From assembly GCA_027621405.1 (NCBI GenBank), contig JAQCBT010000010.1, positions 101,130 through 165,129 on the forward strand: 64,000 nt of DNA. The letters are read 5' to 3'. A program made the position numbers and the translations under genes. Of the stretch, positions 10,588 to 21,710 are shown in pieces. The DNA comes from Pseudomonadota bacterium (GTDB lineage Bacteria > Pseudomonadota > Gammaproteobacteria > Pseudomonadales > Pseudohongiellaceae). The notes beneath the pieces are model-generated. The model had not been told where the DNA came from. It searched no databases and saw nothing but the letters and a program-made list of their open reading frames with translations. Within the stretch, counting starts at the first letter, position 1. Each line of letters begins with the position of its first letter.

Positions 10588-11213
10588 TCGCTACCGGTAT
10601 TAGCTGGTGCCTCGTAAGGAGTGAGCAGGTTGCTGCTCAGATACTGCCACTGGAGATCCCAGTGCTCCAAAGGTGATTCCTTGAATTCGCTACGCACGAA
10701 CTGCACGAGTCTACCTTCGCAGGTTGCAAGAAGCAGGTTGGCCAATGAAACGGCTGAAATCGTTGGCTTCATGTTCTCCCGGATCTGAGCCTCCCTTAGT
10801 ACCTGCTTGAGTTGCGCTTCGAAGCGATCGTAGAACTGTGCGATGCGCTCACGCAGTCGCTCGGTCTCCCCTGCCAGGGCATCACCGGTAAGCAATCTGG
10901 TCATTCCGGGATTCTTGTCCGAAAAGGTCAGTAGCAGAGTGAGGATCTTGTGACATCGTTCATGGGCATTCTCTTCCTCTTTCAGGATACGGCTGATACG
11001 CTGGAAAAGTGTGTCCTCAATAAATTTGATTAGCCCTTCGAACATACGAGCCTTGCTGGGGAAGTGCCGATAAAGTGCCGCCTCTGACACCCCGACTTCC
11101 TTGGCCAGAGCTGCAGTAGTAATGCGCTCACCAGGCGAGGCTTCCAGCATTCGAGCCAGGGACTGCAGGATCTGGTCTTTACGGGAAATCTTGGGACTGC
11201 TGGGGTTTTCCAT
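10584..11213 (-). CDS. slmA: Nucleoid occlusion factor SlmA (TetR fold)
   Basis: DNA-binding division inhibitor that blocks FtsZ assembly over the nucleoid. Its 209 residues start with a TetR-type HTH ([20 protein letters not shown], residues ~37-56) and continue with [23 protein letters not shown], characteristic of SlmA rather than generic TetR regulators. Its location between pyrE and argB/coaBC is the standard SlmA location. ATG 11213 is 18 bp from the upstream argB stop, suggesting co-transcription with argB. Confidence 0.93.
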   Translation of the reverse strand: MENPSSPKISRKDQILQSLARMLEASPGERITTAALAKEVGVSEAALYRHFPSKARMFEGLIKFIEDTLFQRISRILKEEENAHERCHKILTLLLTFSDKNPGMTRLLTGDALAGETERLRERIAQFYDRFEAQLKQVLREAQIRENMKPTISAVSLANLLLATCEGRLVQFVRSEFKESPLEHWDLQWQYLSSNLLTPYEAPANTGSD

Positions 11214-11231
11214 TCTTGGATTCCGGCCGCG

Positions 11232-13684
<2,453 letters not shown>

Positions 13685-13695
13685 GATAGTTTTTC

Positions 13696-14904
13696 TCAGG
13701 CTGCGTGGCCTTTCCGCTTGCTATTGAGTATCTCTGCAATTCTGTTGAGCATCGACCTTGCTACAACTTCCTTTCTACCCTCTGGCAGGCTTTCTTCACC
13801 ATTTGCAGTAATGGCAGTGACAGCTACTGTGTCACTATTAAAGGTGTCCGTCGCATGATTGGCGAACAGCAAATCGAGATTCTTCTTAGCAAGCTTCTGC
13901 TTGCCATTCGCAACAACATCTTCGGTCTCTGCGGCGAATCCAACCACGACGGGTCGATTATTCATTCTTGCCACCTCACTGATGATGTCAGGATTCCTCA
14001 CCAATTTGAGTTGCAACTCATCACTGGATTTCTTGATTTTCTCCGCAGCCACCTCAGCAGGACGGTAGTCTGCAACAGCTGCAACACCGATAAATACATC
14101 TGCCCCGGGAATCTGGGAAAGTACGGCGTCCAGCATTTGCTGAGCAGACTCAACATCGATACGTCTTACCCTGTCAGGCGTGTTCAGGCTCACTGGTCCA
14201 CTGACGAGGATTACCTCGGCACCCAGGTCAGCCGCTTCGCTGGCGAGAGCATAGGCCATCTTTCCAGAGCTGTGATTGGAAATGAAGCGCACGGGATCGA
14301 TCGCTTCCCGCGTCGGCCCACCGGTTATGATGAACTTACGGCCCGCGAATGCACCACTTTTCCACAATTCAGCACAATGGGTAGCCAACTCGGTAGCTTC
14401 CAGCATCCTGCCGGGGCCAACATCGCCGCAGGCCTGGTCACCACTTGCCGGACCCCAGATCAGGAAATCCCGACTGCCTAGCAGCTCCAGATTTGCTTGT
14501 GTTGCCGGATCCGCCCACATGGCCTGATTCATTGCCGGGGCAATTGCGACCCTGGCTTTGGTGGCGAGCAACAGAGTACTGAGCAGATCATCAGCCTTGC
14601 CATGAGCCGCGCGCGAGATGAAGTCGGCGGTGGCGGGCGCTACCAGCACCAGGTCAGCCCAGCGAGCCAACTCGATATGACCCATCGCCGCTTCCGCCTC
14701 GATATCCAGCAGATCAAGGTGAACGCGATGGCCGGACAGGGCCTGCATGGTCAGCGGAGTAATGAATTCAGTGGCTGCCCTGGTCATTACTACACGCACC
14801 TCGGCGCCAGCCTTGCTCAGGAGTCGGGTCAGCTCTGCACATTTATAGGCGGCGATGCCACCGGTAATGCCCAGCAAAATGCGTTTGTTAGTGAGGCTTA
14901 ACAT
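13696..14904 (-). CDS. coaBC: Phosphopantothenoylcysteine decarboxylase/synthetase CoaBC
   Basis: Bifunctional flavoprotein for coenzyme A: joins cysteine to 4'-phosphopantothenate (CoaB) and decarboxylates the product (CoaC). Residues 1-~185 are the CoaC domain (LGITGGIAAYKCAELTRLL; IAPAMNQAMW with the substrate-binding Asn). The rest is CoaB (FIITGGPTREAIDPVRFISN; SSGKMAYALA). Its 402 residues are normal. It is divergent from radC across 162 bp, the usual coaBC|radC arrangement. Confidence 0.96.
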   Translation of the reverse strand: MLSLTNKRILLGITGGIAAYKCAELTRLLSKAGAEVRVVMTRAATEFITPLTMQALSGHRVHLDLLDIEAEAAMGHIELARWADLVLVAPATADFISRAAHGKADDLLSTLLLATKARVAIAPAMNQAMWADPATQANLELLGSRDFLIWGPASGDQACGDVGPGRMLEATELATHCAELWKSGAFAGRKFIITGGPTREAIDPVRFISNHSSGKMAYALASEAADLGAEVILVSGPVSLNTPDRVRRIDVESAQQMLDAVLSQIPGADVFIGVAAVADYRPAEVAAEKIKKSSDELQLKLVRNPDIISEVARMNNRPVVVGFAAETEDVVANGKQKLAKKNLDLLFANHATDTFNSDTVAVTAITANGEESLPEGRKEVVARSMLNRIAEILNSKRKGHAA

Positions 14905-15066
14905 GGGAACCCAGATGTCAGGGGCGTTTCGGGTCGCCAGAGAACAGGAAGGTTAGCCTAGCAGGTCAAATTGTCAGGCGCAATTTGCCGGAATATGCGG
15001 TGTCTGCCACGGTCTGGACTAAGCTGGTTGCTGTGTTTTTATGTTGGGATTCCCTGGAGGACAGCG

Positions 15067-15741
15067 ATGAGCCTTGCGGCATTGCCCAGTGCGGAGCGAC
15101 CGAGGGAGAAGCTCATGGCGTCCGGCGCCGATGCGCTCAGTGATGCCGAATTGCTAGCCATACTCATCCACTCTGGTATCCGGGGAAGATCGGCACTGGA
15201 GATCTCCCGGCAACTGTTGCAGAAATTCGGGGGATTGGGCGGCTTGCTGGCGGTAGACCGGCACACGCTCTGCGCTGAGCCTGGGCTGGGCCCAGCCAGG
15301 ATCGCTTGCCTGAAAGCCTCGCAGGAACTGGCCCAGCGGCAATTAATGGAAGAGGTGAAGGCCAGCGATGTACTGACCAGCTCTGCCGCCACCCGGCGCT
15401 ACCTGCTGGCGAAATACAGGCACTACGATTACGAGGTTTTCAGCTGTGTGTTCCTCAATAATCAGCACCATGTTGTCAAATTCGAGGAGATGTTTCGAGG
15501 AACCATAGACGGCGCGGCAGTGTACCCACGAGAAGTTGTAAAACGGAGCCTTCACCATAATGCCGCGGCCGTGATATTCGCCCATAATCATCCATCAGGG
15601 GTAGCGGAGCCAAGTCAGGCGGATCTGGCTATAACCTCCCGTTTGCAGCAAGCGCTGGGAACCGTGGATATCCGGGTGCTGGATCACCTTGTTATAGGCG
15701 CCGGGACGGTGGTTTCCCTGGCAGAGAGGAATTTGTTGTAG
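15067..15741 (+). CDS. radC: RadC family protein (JAMM domain)
   Basis: RadC homologue of 224 residues. It starts MSLAALPSAERPREKLMASG, the usual RadC N-terminus, with HhH-like segment LGPARIACLKASQEL and C-terminal JAMM/MPN metalloprotease-like motif (FAHNHPSGVAEPSQAD). The frame is open further upstream to 14971, but ATG 15067 has GGAGG eight bases before it and matches the family start. RadC function is unsettled; the old DNA-repair label rested on a misassigned allele. Confidence 0.9.
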   Translation: MSLAALPSAERPREKLMASGADALSDAELLAILIHSGIRGRSALEISRQLLQKFGGLGGLLAVDRHTLCAEPGLGPARIACLKASQELAQRQLMEEVKASDVLTSSAATRRYLLAKYRHYDYEVFSCVFLNNQHHVVKFEEMFRGTIDGAAVYPREVVKRSLHHNAAAVIFAHNHPSGVAEPSQADLAITSRLQQALGTVDIRVLDHLVIGAGTVVSLAERNLL

Positions 15742-15833
15742 ACAGCCAGTGTTCAGGGCAAAGCCTGGGAGGCTGTGTCACTGAACCTTTGTGAGTAGCA
15801 CAACTCCCAAACTGATGAAAAACCGCATATTTC

Positions 15834-15862
15834 TTGCTATCTAAAAGGTGTTTTGGTATAAA
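15834..15862 (+). promoter_or_regulatory. Sigma-70-type promoter for rpmB-rpmG
   Basis: A -35 element TTGCTA (15834-15839), a 17-base spacer and a -10 TATAAA (15857-15862). The -10 is preceded by TG one base upstream (TGG-TATAAA), so it also has an extended -10. Transcription would start near 15869, giving a leader of about 85 bases before rpmB. The rest of the 213-bp radC-rpmB gap shows no gene. Confidence 0.55.
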
Positions 15863-15954
15863 ACGCAGCTCTTTTTTGCCCCCCAAAAGTGTCAAGAGGT
15901 TTGGGGTGGCAAACATTCTGATTTTTCATAGTTTATTTGCGACGAGGCAGTCCG

Positions 15955-16191
15955 ATGTCCAGGGTTTGCATGGTAACTGGTAAGAAACCGGTTACAGGAA
16001 ATAATGTGTCACATGCACACAACAAGACCAGACGCCGATTCTCACCGAATCTGCATACACACCGTTTTTGGGTGGAATCTGAGAAGCGCTTTGTGAAGCT
16101 GAAAGTTTCAGCCAAAGGCATGCGCATCATTGATAAGTTGGGCATCGACAGCGTTCTCGCTGACTTGCGCAATAAAGGCCTTCAGGTTTAA
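15955..16191 (+). CDS. rpmB: Large ribosomal subunit protein L28
   Basis: Ribosomal protein bL28, 78 residues as in E. coli. It begins [20 protein letters not shown] and contains the basic [20 protein letters not shown] signature. ATG 15955 is preceded by GAGG at a proper distance; an upstream in-frame TTG adds only six non-conserved residues. It is co-transcribed with rpmG 20 bp downstream. Confidence 0.97.
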   Translation: MSRVCMVTGKKPVTGNNVSHAHNKTRRRFSPNLHTHRFWVESEKRFVKLKVSAKGMRIIDKLGIDSVLADLRNKGLQV

Positions 16192-16211
16192 TCGAAACGA
16201 GGTATTGAGTT

Positions 16212-16367
16212 ATGAGAGACAAGATCAAGCTGGTTTCGAGTGCAGGCACTGGCCACTACTACACTACCGACAAGAACAAGCGCAACATGCCCGACAAGAT
16301 GGAGATCAAGAAATTTGATCCCGTGGTGCGCAAGCATGTGATCTACAAGGAAGCAAAGATCAAATAA
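16212..16367 (+). CDS. rpmG: Large ribosomal subunit protein L33
   Basis: Ribosomal protein bL33, 51 residues. The translation begins [20 protein letters not shown] and ends [13 protein letters not shown], matching the gammaproteobacterial cysteine-free form of L33. It follows rpmB directly and is followed by a strong hairpin terminator. Few genes are more certain despite the small size. Confidence 0.97.
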   Translation: MRDKIKLVSSAGTGHYYTTDKNKRNMPDKMEIKKFDPVVRKHVIYKEAKIK

Positions 16368-16415
16368 GCTGTCTGCAAAAAGTCAGACAGTAGTGGCTGC
16401 ACATCGAGCCGCCCA

Positions 16416-16447
16416 AACAAAAAAGCCGGCATCAAGCCGGCTTTTTT
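16416..16447. terminator. Bidirectional intrinsic terminator between rpmG and the RAYT gene
   Basis: Perfect stem GCCGGC (16425-16430) / GCCGGC (16436-16441) with loop ATCAA, flanked by an A-run on the left and a T-run on the right. Each strand therefore ends its hairpin with a U-tract. It serves rpmG on the plus strand and the convergent transposase-like gene on the minus strand. Confidence 0.9.
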
Positions 16448-16466
16448 GCATATCGCCTCAGGATTT

Positions 16467-17435
16467 CTATTTCCCTTTGCTCAATCGTTTGGCCAGTTTC
16501 TCGGTTCTGGCCAGCAAATTAGCATCTTCTTCAAACTCAGCCTTGAGCTTGCCTACGGTTGTGGACACGGTGCCGTAGCGCTTGAGCCGGAACAGTTTGG
16601 CGATCGCCTGTAATGTAACTGCCGATAACTCCTGGCACAGATACATAGCCACCCAGCGTGGAACGTTCTTGGAGCCTGGTCCCCTGGCAGCTTTATAAAT
16701 GCTGGCTTCGCTGACCTTAAACTCCTTGGCAACCGCAGTGATGATTTGTTTGCAGGAAGGGCGCCACTTGGCATTAGCACCCTTTGACACACCTCTGGCA
16801 CTGGTGGCAGAGCGCTTTCGCTGCGCCGCCGTGCGGAATTTAGCATCGCCCATAATGGAAGAGAGATTCTTCTTCCCATAAAAATGGGCCATCTCTTCAT
16901 CCACACCTTCCGCTACATACTTCTTGTAGGCGACTGGGCGCTTCGCTGCCGCAACGTGCAACTGCTTTAGTGTCTCATCACGGTTAAACCATTGTGGTGG
17001 CTTGGCCTTTTGGGTAAAGAGACCAAAGCTGCTGTACTTATAGCTGTTGCGATCGGCGGGTTTCACCTTGCAGTGCAGATAGCGGGATAGTGGTAGCAGG
17101 TAGTTCTCTGCCTGTACCAGAACTGCTTTGTATCGTCCGCGAAACAGCGATCCGTCGGATCCCTTCAATCGCTGATAGTTTTGTGTGTAAAGCCCGTCGA
17201 CTTGGCGCATAAATCGGCTCAGATTCCCTTCAGGTGTCTTGATTACCAGATGGTACTGATCGCGCAGCAGGCAGAAAGCATGAACTTCTACATTCAAACG
17301 AGAGCAGGTTTCTTCCAGGCCTTCCAGAAAGGCGTCAAAATACTTCGCTGAAGGAAAGACGCGTTGCCCGTCCAGTCCAAAATTGGCAACGTGGTAAACA
17401 GCGTCAGGATATTCAATTCGCAGAGGTCTGGCCAT
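16467..17435 (-). CDS. REP-associated tyrosine transposase (RAYT) family protein, damaged HUH motif
   Basis: 322 residues of the Y1/RAYT family. It has MARPLRIEYPDAVYHVANFG at the start, GNLSRFMRQVDGLYTQNYQR with the candidate catalytic Tyr, and LFRGRYKAVLV. The position normally occupied by the HUH pair (NHYHLL in typical members, by recollection) reads DQYHLV, so the first metal-binding His is Gln. The ends of the domain also diverge (LHCKVKPADR where LNPVRA is usual). The C-terminal ~100 residues form a basic region with a DnaA-like HTH (LKRYGTVSTTVGKLK). It is single-copy in the window, with no terminal inverted repeats of an IS. It may be a domesticated or inactive enzyme. Confidence 0.85.
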   Translation of the reverse strand: MARPLRIEYPDAVYHVANFGLDGQRVFPSAKYFDAFLEGLEETCSRLNVEVHAFCLLRDQYHLVIKTPEGNLSRFMRQVDGLYTQNYQRLKGSDGSLFRGRYKAVLVQAENYLLPLSRYLHCKVKPADRNSYKYSSFGLFTQKAKPPQWFNRDETLKQLHVAAAKRPVAYKKYVAEGVDEEMAHFYGKKNLSSIMGDAKFRTAAQRKRSATSARGVSKGANAKWRPSCKQIITAVAKEFKVSEASIYKAARGPGSKNVPRWVAMYLCQELSAVTLQAIAKLFRLKRYGTVSTTVGKLKAEFEEDANLLARTEKLAKRLSKGK

Positions 17436-17516
17436 GATTTATCTCTGTATCTTGTTGTTGATTGATTTGCTGATTTATTCGGTAATCGAATAGAGCGAAT
17501 AGAGTTAGAGCTGACC

Positions 17517-17537
17517 CTATAAGGATCACGCTTATAG
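17517..17537. repeat. Perfect 7-bp inverted repeat upstream of the RAYT gene
   Basis: CTATAAG-gatcacg-CTTATAG, 82 bp upstream of the transposase-like start codon, within the 276-bp gap 17436-17711. The same gap also holds a TATTCG/CGAATA pair near 17478, a TGCAATTGCA palindrome at 17635-17644, and two GCT(T)GACCC copies near 17510 and 17691. It could be an operator or a recognition palindrome; no function can be assigned. Confidence 0.5.
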
Positions 17538-17711
17538 TTATCGTAATTGTATTGGAGCGTCAATAGAATTTCGGTTTAAGCGGAGATATAACGAGGAAAA
17601 AGCGGAAAAAGAGACAGACTCAATACTGTGTCACTGCAATTGCAAACTACAATTTCAGGGCGAACAGATCCGTCGTCCCTTTAAAGCGAGGCTTGACCCC
17701 TTTTGTGAACC

Positions 17712-18677
17712 TCACGACCCAGGCTTGTCACAAATAACCACGACTCGTCTAGGTGCGGGGTAGCCCTCAATTGTCTGCTCCTGACTTTCCCCAGATAATG
17801 CGTCTATCAGGGAATCATAAGGCATCCAAGTAGTCTGGCGCTGCTCGACACTTGTAGTGAGAGACTCATCTACTACTTCTATATTCACGAACCCGACTTT
17901 TTCCAGCCACTGAACCAGGCTGGGCACACTGGGAATAAACCAGACATTGTTCATGCGCGCATAGCGTTCTCTGGGAACCAACGAATATCCGCTACCGCCA
18001 TCGACGTAGATAGTTTCCATGACCAACTGACCACCCGGTACAAGCTGACCGAATAACTGTAGCAGGTGATCGAGGGGAGATCGTCGGTGATAGAGGACCC
18101 CCATAGAGAAGACCGTGTCGAAACATTCAAGGGACTCGGGCATCTGCTCCATGGTCAGGGGTAGCACATGAACCGGGGCATCTGGCGCATAGTGTTTTAT
18201 GGCACAGAATTGTCCGTAGTAGGGAATATGCGGCTCCAGACCGATGACCAGGCTGGCTCCTGAGCCAAACATCCGAAAGCTGGAATAGCCATTGCCACTG
18301 CCAACGTCCAGTACCCGGCGCCCTTGCAGAGGCGCGATCCGATGCGCCAGTCTTGCCCACTTGAGTTGCGACTGCCATTCGCTGTCTATGAACACACCAA
18401 ACAGTTCGAATGGCCCCTTGCGCCATGGAATGAGCTCACGCAGCAATGATTCCAGATTTGCCAGTTGCTCGGGATCACCATCCGTACGCTTGCCGATGCG
18501 CACAGTCTCACCGATTTCCAGCGCCGAGGCCTGCAGTGCGGGCAGATCAGAGACGAGCCTGCGCCAGCGATAGTGATCGCCATGGCGGATGCTGTCGAGG
18601 AACTCATCAGAGATGAAGGGCAGCAGGGGCTGTAGTTCCGATCCAGCGATGCAGTCTTTGAGCTTGGTGAAATTCAC
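17712..18677 (-). CDS. cmoB: tRNA U34 carboxymethyltransferase CmoB
   Basis: Transfers the carboxymethyl group from carboxy-SAM to 5-hydroxyuridine at wobble position 34 of tRNA, making cmo5U. Its 321 residues include the N-terminal CmoB-specific region (PWRKGPFELFGVFIDSEWQS) and the class I methyltransferase motif RRVLDVGSGNGYSSFRMFG. SMGVLYHRRSPLDHL is a strong CmoB signature. It follows cmoA by 12 bp on the same strand, matching the biochemical pathway. Confidence 0.96.
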   Translation of the reverse strand: MNFTKLKDCIAGSELQPLLPFISDEFLDSIRHGDHYRWRRLVSDLPALQASALEIGETVRIGKRTDGDPEQLANLESLLRELIPWRKGPFELFGVFIDSEWQSQLKWARLAHRIAPLQGRRVLDVGSGNGYSSFRMFGSGASLVIGLEPHIPYYGQFCAIKHYAPDAPVHVLPLTMEQMPESLECFDTVFSMGVLYHRRSPLDHLLQLFGQLVPGGQLVMETIYVDGGSGYSLVPRERYARMNNVWFIPSVPSLVQWLEKVGFVNIEVVDESLTTSVEQRQTTWMPYDSLIDALSGESQEQTIEGYPAPRRVVVICDKPGS

Positions 18678-18689
18678 GACAACAGACAG

Positions 18690-19436
18690 CTACTTGAAGG
18701 CAACCATGGAGGCAAAATTGAAGCATTGAAACCAGACATCAAAGGCGCGGAACCCCGCTTCCTGCAGCCTGACCCTGTGCTCTTCCAGGGTTTCAGGAAT
18801 GAGTACATTCTCAAGGGCAGTACGCTTGCGGCTAATCTCGAGACGGCTGTAGCCCATACTCTCCTTGAAATCATGATAGAGCTCGATCATGAGCTCATTA
18901 AGCTCTGGATCGGGCAGGATGATTTTCTCCGAGATCACCAGTATGCCGCCAGGCCGCAGCCCTTCATAGATTCTTTGCATCAGGGCACGCCTGTGATCCG
19001 GAGGGATAAATTGCAGTGTGAAATTGAGGATCACAACGGAGGCATTCTCAAGCCTGGTCTCCAGGATGTCTTCACAGCGGCAATGGATCGAATCGATATC
19101 CGACTGCTGTAACCTGAGGGTAAGCTTCTCGATCATTGCTTGCGAATTGTCGATGGCCTGGATCTGGAGATTCTTGCTCTTGATCTGGGACGCCATCGCC
19201 ATGCTGGCCCCGCCCAGGCTGCAACCAAGATCATAGATTGAAGATCCTTCCTGGTAGTAGCGACTGGCCAGAACCGCAATCATCGAGAGAATGGTCCGGT
19301 ATCCTGGCACCGATCGGTTGATCATGTCTTCAAAAACCGCGGCTACCTTTGCGTCAAATACGAAATCCTGTGGTACCAGCTCCTCAGCAAACAAGCGATC
19401 CTTTTCGCCCTCTGTTTCTTGCCCCGCCATGTGCAT
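18690..19436 (-). CDS. cmoA: Carboxy-SAM synthase CmoA
   Basis: Converts SAM and prephenate to carboxy-SAM, the CmoB donor. It has the methyltransferase fold with IYDLGCSLGGASMAMASQIK and family motifs FDAKVAAVFEDMINRSVPGY and NFTLQFIPPDHR. An open frame extends to 19535, but ATG 19436 gives 248 residues, close to the E. coli 247, and has an AGG nine bases upstream. ATG 19430 is an alternative. It forms a cmoA-cmoB operon and is divergent from a methyltransferase gene. Confidence 0.94.
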   Translation of the reverse strand: MHMAGQETEGEKDRLFAEELVPQDFVFDAKVAAVFEDMINRSVPGYRTILSMIAVLASRYYQEGSSIYDLGCSLGGASMAMASQIKSKNLQIQAIDNSQAMIEKLTLRLQQSDIDSIHCRCEDILETRLENASVVILNFTLQFIPPDHRRALMQRIYEGLRPGGILVISEKIILPDPELNELMIELYHDFKESMGYSRLEISRKRTALENVLIPETLEEHRVRLQEAGFRAFDVWFQCFNFASMVAFK

Positions 19437-19588
19437 CTCGAGTACCTGTTGTTGCGAATCTGGCTTAGTGCATTTGCAATGCCGGGATTCCGGGAAAATC
19501 GTCACTGGAAATATTTTGCCCAGGAGTCGATTCACTTATTTTACGCTCTGCTGTACAGCGCGTCAGTTTGGCTATTATCCGATTATCC

Positions 19589-20143
19589 ATGACACATTCA
19601 AACGCCACTGTTTCCCCGTTGGTGGCCGAGAACCTGTCACTGCTCACCGCACTGGAAGCGGAGTACGGTGTTCTGGATCTGGCCTGCGGCAGTGGGCGCA
19701 ACGGGATGCATCTGATCAGCAATAATATCGCCGTCACATTCGCCGATCACAATGCGGCAGCATTGGCAGAAGTGGAAGCTGCCCTGTCCAGAGCTAATGC
19801 CCAGGGCAAAACCTGGTTGGTAGATTTCGAAATGGGGCAATCAGATCCCCTGGCGGGTATGCAATTTGATGCCATACTGGTGTTCAACTACTTACATCGG
19901 CCACTAATGAATGCCATTGGTCGGGCGATAAAATCTGGCGGGCTGTTGTTCTATGAAACGTTCACTACTGCCCAGCGAGAATTCGGCAGGCCGAGTAATC
20001 CAGATTTCCTGCTCAGGCCGGGTGAATTGCGGGAATATTTCGTTGATTGGGAGATCTTGCAGTACTTCGAAGGCGAGCGGGATAATCCGCAGCGAGCAGT
20101 AGCCAGCCTGATTGCAAGAAAACCAGGGCCCCGAGCCGGATAA
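19589..20143 (+). CDS. Class I SAM-dependent methyltransferase (TehB-like)
   Basis: 184 residues with SAM motif I VLDLACGSGRNGMHLI, followed by VFNYLHRPLMNAIGRAIKSG and SNPDFLLRPGELREYF. These look like a widespread family of small bacterial methyltransferases related to TehB. The substrate cannot be told from sequence. ATG 19589 was chosen over TTG 19568. A TATTAT hexamer at 19573-19578 lies only 11 bases before that ATG, so the mRNA may have almost no leader. It is followed four bases later by a YgjP-like gene, so the two are likely co-transcribed. Confidence 0.8.
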   Translation: MTHSNATVSPLVAENLSLLTALEAEYGVLDLACGSGRNGMHLISNNIAVTFADHNAAALAEVEAALSRANAQGKTWLVDFEMGQSDPLAGMQFDAILVFNYLHRPLMNAIGRAIKSGGLLFYETFTTAQREFGRPSNPDFLLRPGELREYFVDWEILQYFEGERDNPQRAVASLIARKPGPRAG

Positions 20144-20146
20144 ACG

Positions 20147-20884
20147 ATGGCAAGAACCAAGTCCAAAGTTGTTCCACTGAATATTGGCGGCATCGAGCGC
20201 CAACACGTACTCCCGTACCGGTGCGAGGTGGAGCGCAGTCGCCGCAAAACCCTGGCGCTCTACGTCAAACACCGCACCGTAATCGTTCGTTGCCCATGGC
20301 AGGCTTCACGCAGGGAAGTTAATGAATTTATTGCCAGCAACCAGCAATGGATCGAAAACCGACTTCTCGAAGAGGCCCAGCGCGAGCGGGAAGTGCTGCG
20401 TATTGAACGTGGCGCAAAGATCTTCTATCGGGCAAGGGAGCTCACCATCGTGTTCAGGGAAGGCCGCAAGGAGCGGGTATTGGTGAATGGTGACCAGTTT
20501 ATTATTCAGGGTCACAAGCTCAACCCATCCAAGGCGCGGATATTGGTCGAAGACTATCTAATCGATAAGGCTAGCGAATACATCATTCCCAGAGCCTACG
20601 GCCTGGCGCGACATCTCGGTGTGGACCGCAAGATCAAGGAGATCAAGTTGCGCAAGACCAAATCGAAATGGGGACACTGTACCTCTCAGGGAATCCTGCA
20701 GTACAACTGGCTCATTATGCTGGCGCCCTATAGCATCATCGACTACATGATTACCCATGAGGTCTGTCACCTCATCCACATGGACCATTCCAGGCGCTTC
20801 TGGGAGCTGGTGCAGTCCATTTGTCCCAACTATGAGCACTATGTAGATTGGCTAAAGCAGCACGAGCATCGTTTCTGGTTCTAG
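20147..20884 (+). CDS. YgjP-like zinc metallopeptidase (DUF45)
   Basis: 245-residue protein with the YgjP/DUF45 metallopeptidase signature: MITHEVCHLIHMDHSRRFWE (residues ~203-222), giving HExxH plus the downstream His and the conserved Ser. It also has KWGHCTSQGILQYNWLIM, a segment typical of this family upstream of the active site. It probably binds zinc in the cytoplasm. Relatives occur near restriction systems or as stand-alone genes; here it follows a methyltransferase by 3 bp. The substrate is unknown. Confidence 0.88.
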   Translation: MARTKSKVVPLNIGGIERQHVLPYRCEVERSRRKTLALYVKHRTVIVRCPWQASRREVNEFIASNQQWIENRLLEEAQREREVLRIERGAKIFYRARELTIVFREGRKERVLVNGDQFIIQGHKLNPSKARILVEDYLIDKASEYIIPRAYGLARHLGVDRKIKEIKLRKTKSKWGHCTSQGILQYNWLIMLAPYSIIDYMITHEVCHLIHMDHSRRFWELVQSICPNYEHYVDWLKQHEHRFWF

Positions 20885-20920
20885 GAAAGACGGCTCTGTT
20901 CTACCCAAGGCAGTGTTAGC

Positions 20921-21622
20921 TCACTGATCGGCTTTTTCTGCTTTTCGATAGAGCAGATCCCAGACACCATGCCCTAGCCGTTCACCGCGGCGCTCAAACT
21001 TGGTCTGCGGACGTTCCGGATTCAGCCAGAAATTACCCCTGCCGTTGGCATTGAGCAGGGCTGGTTCGTTCTCCAGAACCTCTACCATGTGTTCTGCGTA
21101 CTGTTCCCAGTCCGTGGCGAGATGCAGGCTCCCTCCGGGACGAAGCCGGCTTGCCAGCAGGGAAGCGAATTCGGGTTGGACGATGCGACGCTTGTGATGG
21201 CGCTTCTTGTGCCAAGGGTCGGGAAAGAAGATAAGCACTCGCTCCAGTGAGTCGCTCGCAAAGCAGTGTTTCATCACTTCGGTAGCGTCATGACAGATCA
21301 CCTTCAGGTTGGTCAGCCCTCTCACTTCTGCACCATTCATCAACTTGCCAACCCCGGGGCGATGAACTTCAATTCCAAGGAAGTTCTGGGCGGGATTGTC
21401 TTCAGCCATCTGTAACAGGGAATCGCCCATGCCGAATCCAATCTCCACGGTCAGCGGAGCGTCCTGCGGGAAAACACGACCCAACTCCAGCAAGTCGGGT
21501 TGATACGCGATGACGTAATCGTCCCAATGCTGCTCCAGTGCCTTGCGCTGGGACTCCGTCGTGCGACCGGAGCGAATTACATAGCTGCGAATAGGGCGTT
21601 TTTTGGATTCAGAGTCCGACAT
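20921..21622 (-). CDS. trmB: tRNA (guanine-N7-)-methyltransferase TrmB
   Basis: Methylates G46 in the variable loop of tRNA. 233 residues with LTVEIGFGMGDSLLQMAEDN (SAM binding), NFLGIEVHRPGVGKL, and IFFPDPWHKKRHHKRRIVQ, the TrmB hallmark. The C-terminal TKFERRGERLGHGVWDLLY is also typical. It lies at the end of the DUF423-thiS-thiG-trmB run and is convergent with the YgjP-like gene across 36 bp. Confidence 0.97.
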   Translation of the reverse strand: MSDSESKKRPIRSYVIRSGRTTESQRKALEQHWDDYVIAYQPDLLELGRVFPQDAPLTVEIGFGMGDSLLQMAEDNPAQNFLGIEVHRPGVGKLMNGAEVRGLTNLKVICHDATEVMKHCFASDSLERVLIFFPDPWHKKRHHKRRIVQPEFASLLASRLRPGGSLHLATDWEQYAEHMVEVLENEPALLNANGRGNFWLNPERPQTKFERRGERLGHGVWDLLYRKAEKADQ

Positions 21623-21710
21623 CAGGGGTATGGATTCAGGGGTGAATTGGGTTCAGGCGAGCGTGTGGGGTTGTTTTGAACGGCCTTGTGCTGCCAGCGG
21701 CTACACGTCC

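Noticed and set aside
15755..15790. Terminator after radC (AGCCT/AGGCT).
   Set aside because: Stem is five pairs with a three-base loop and no T-run.
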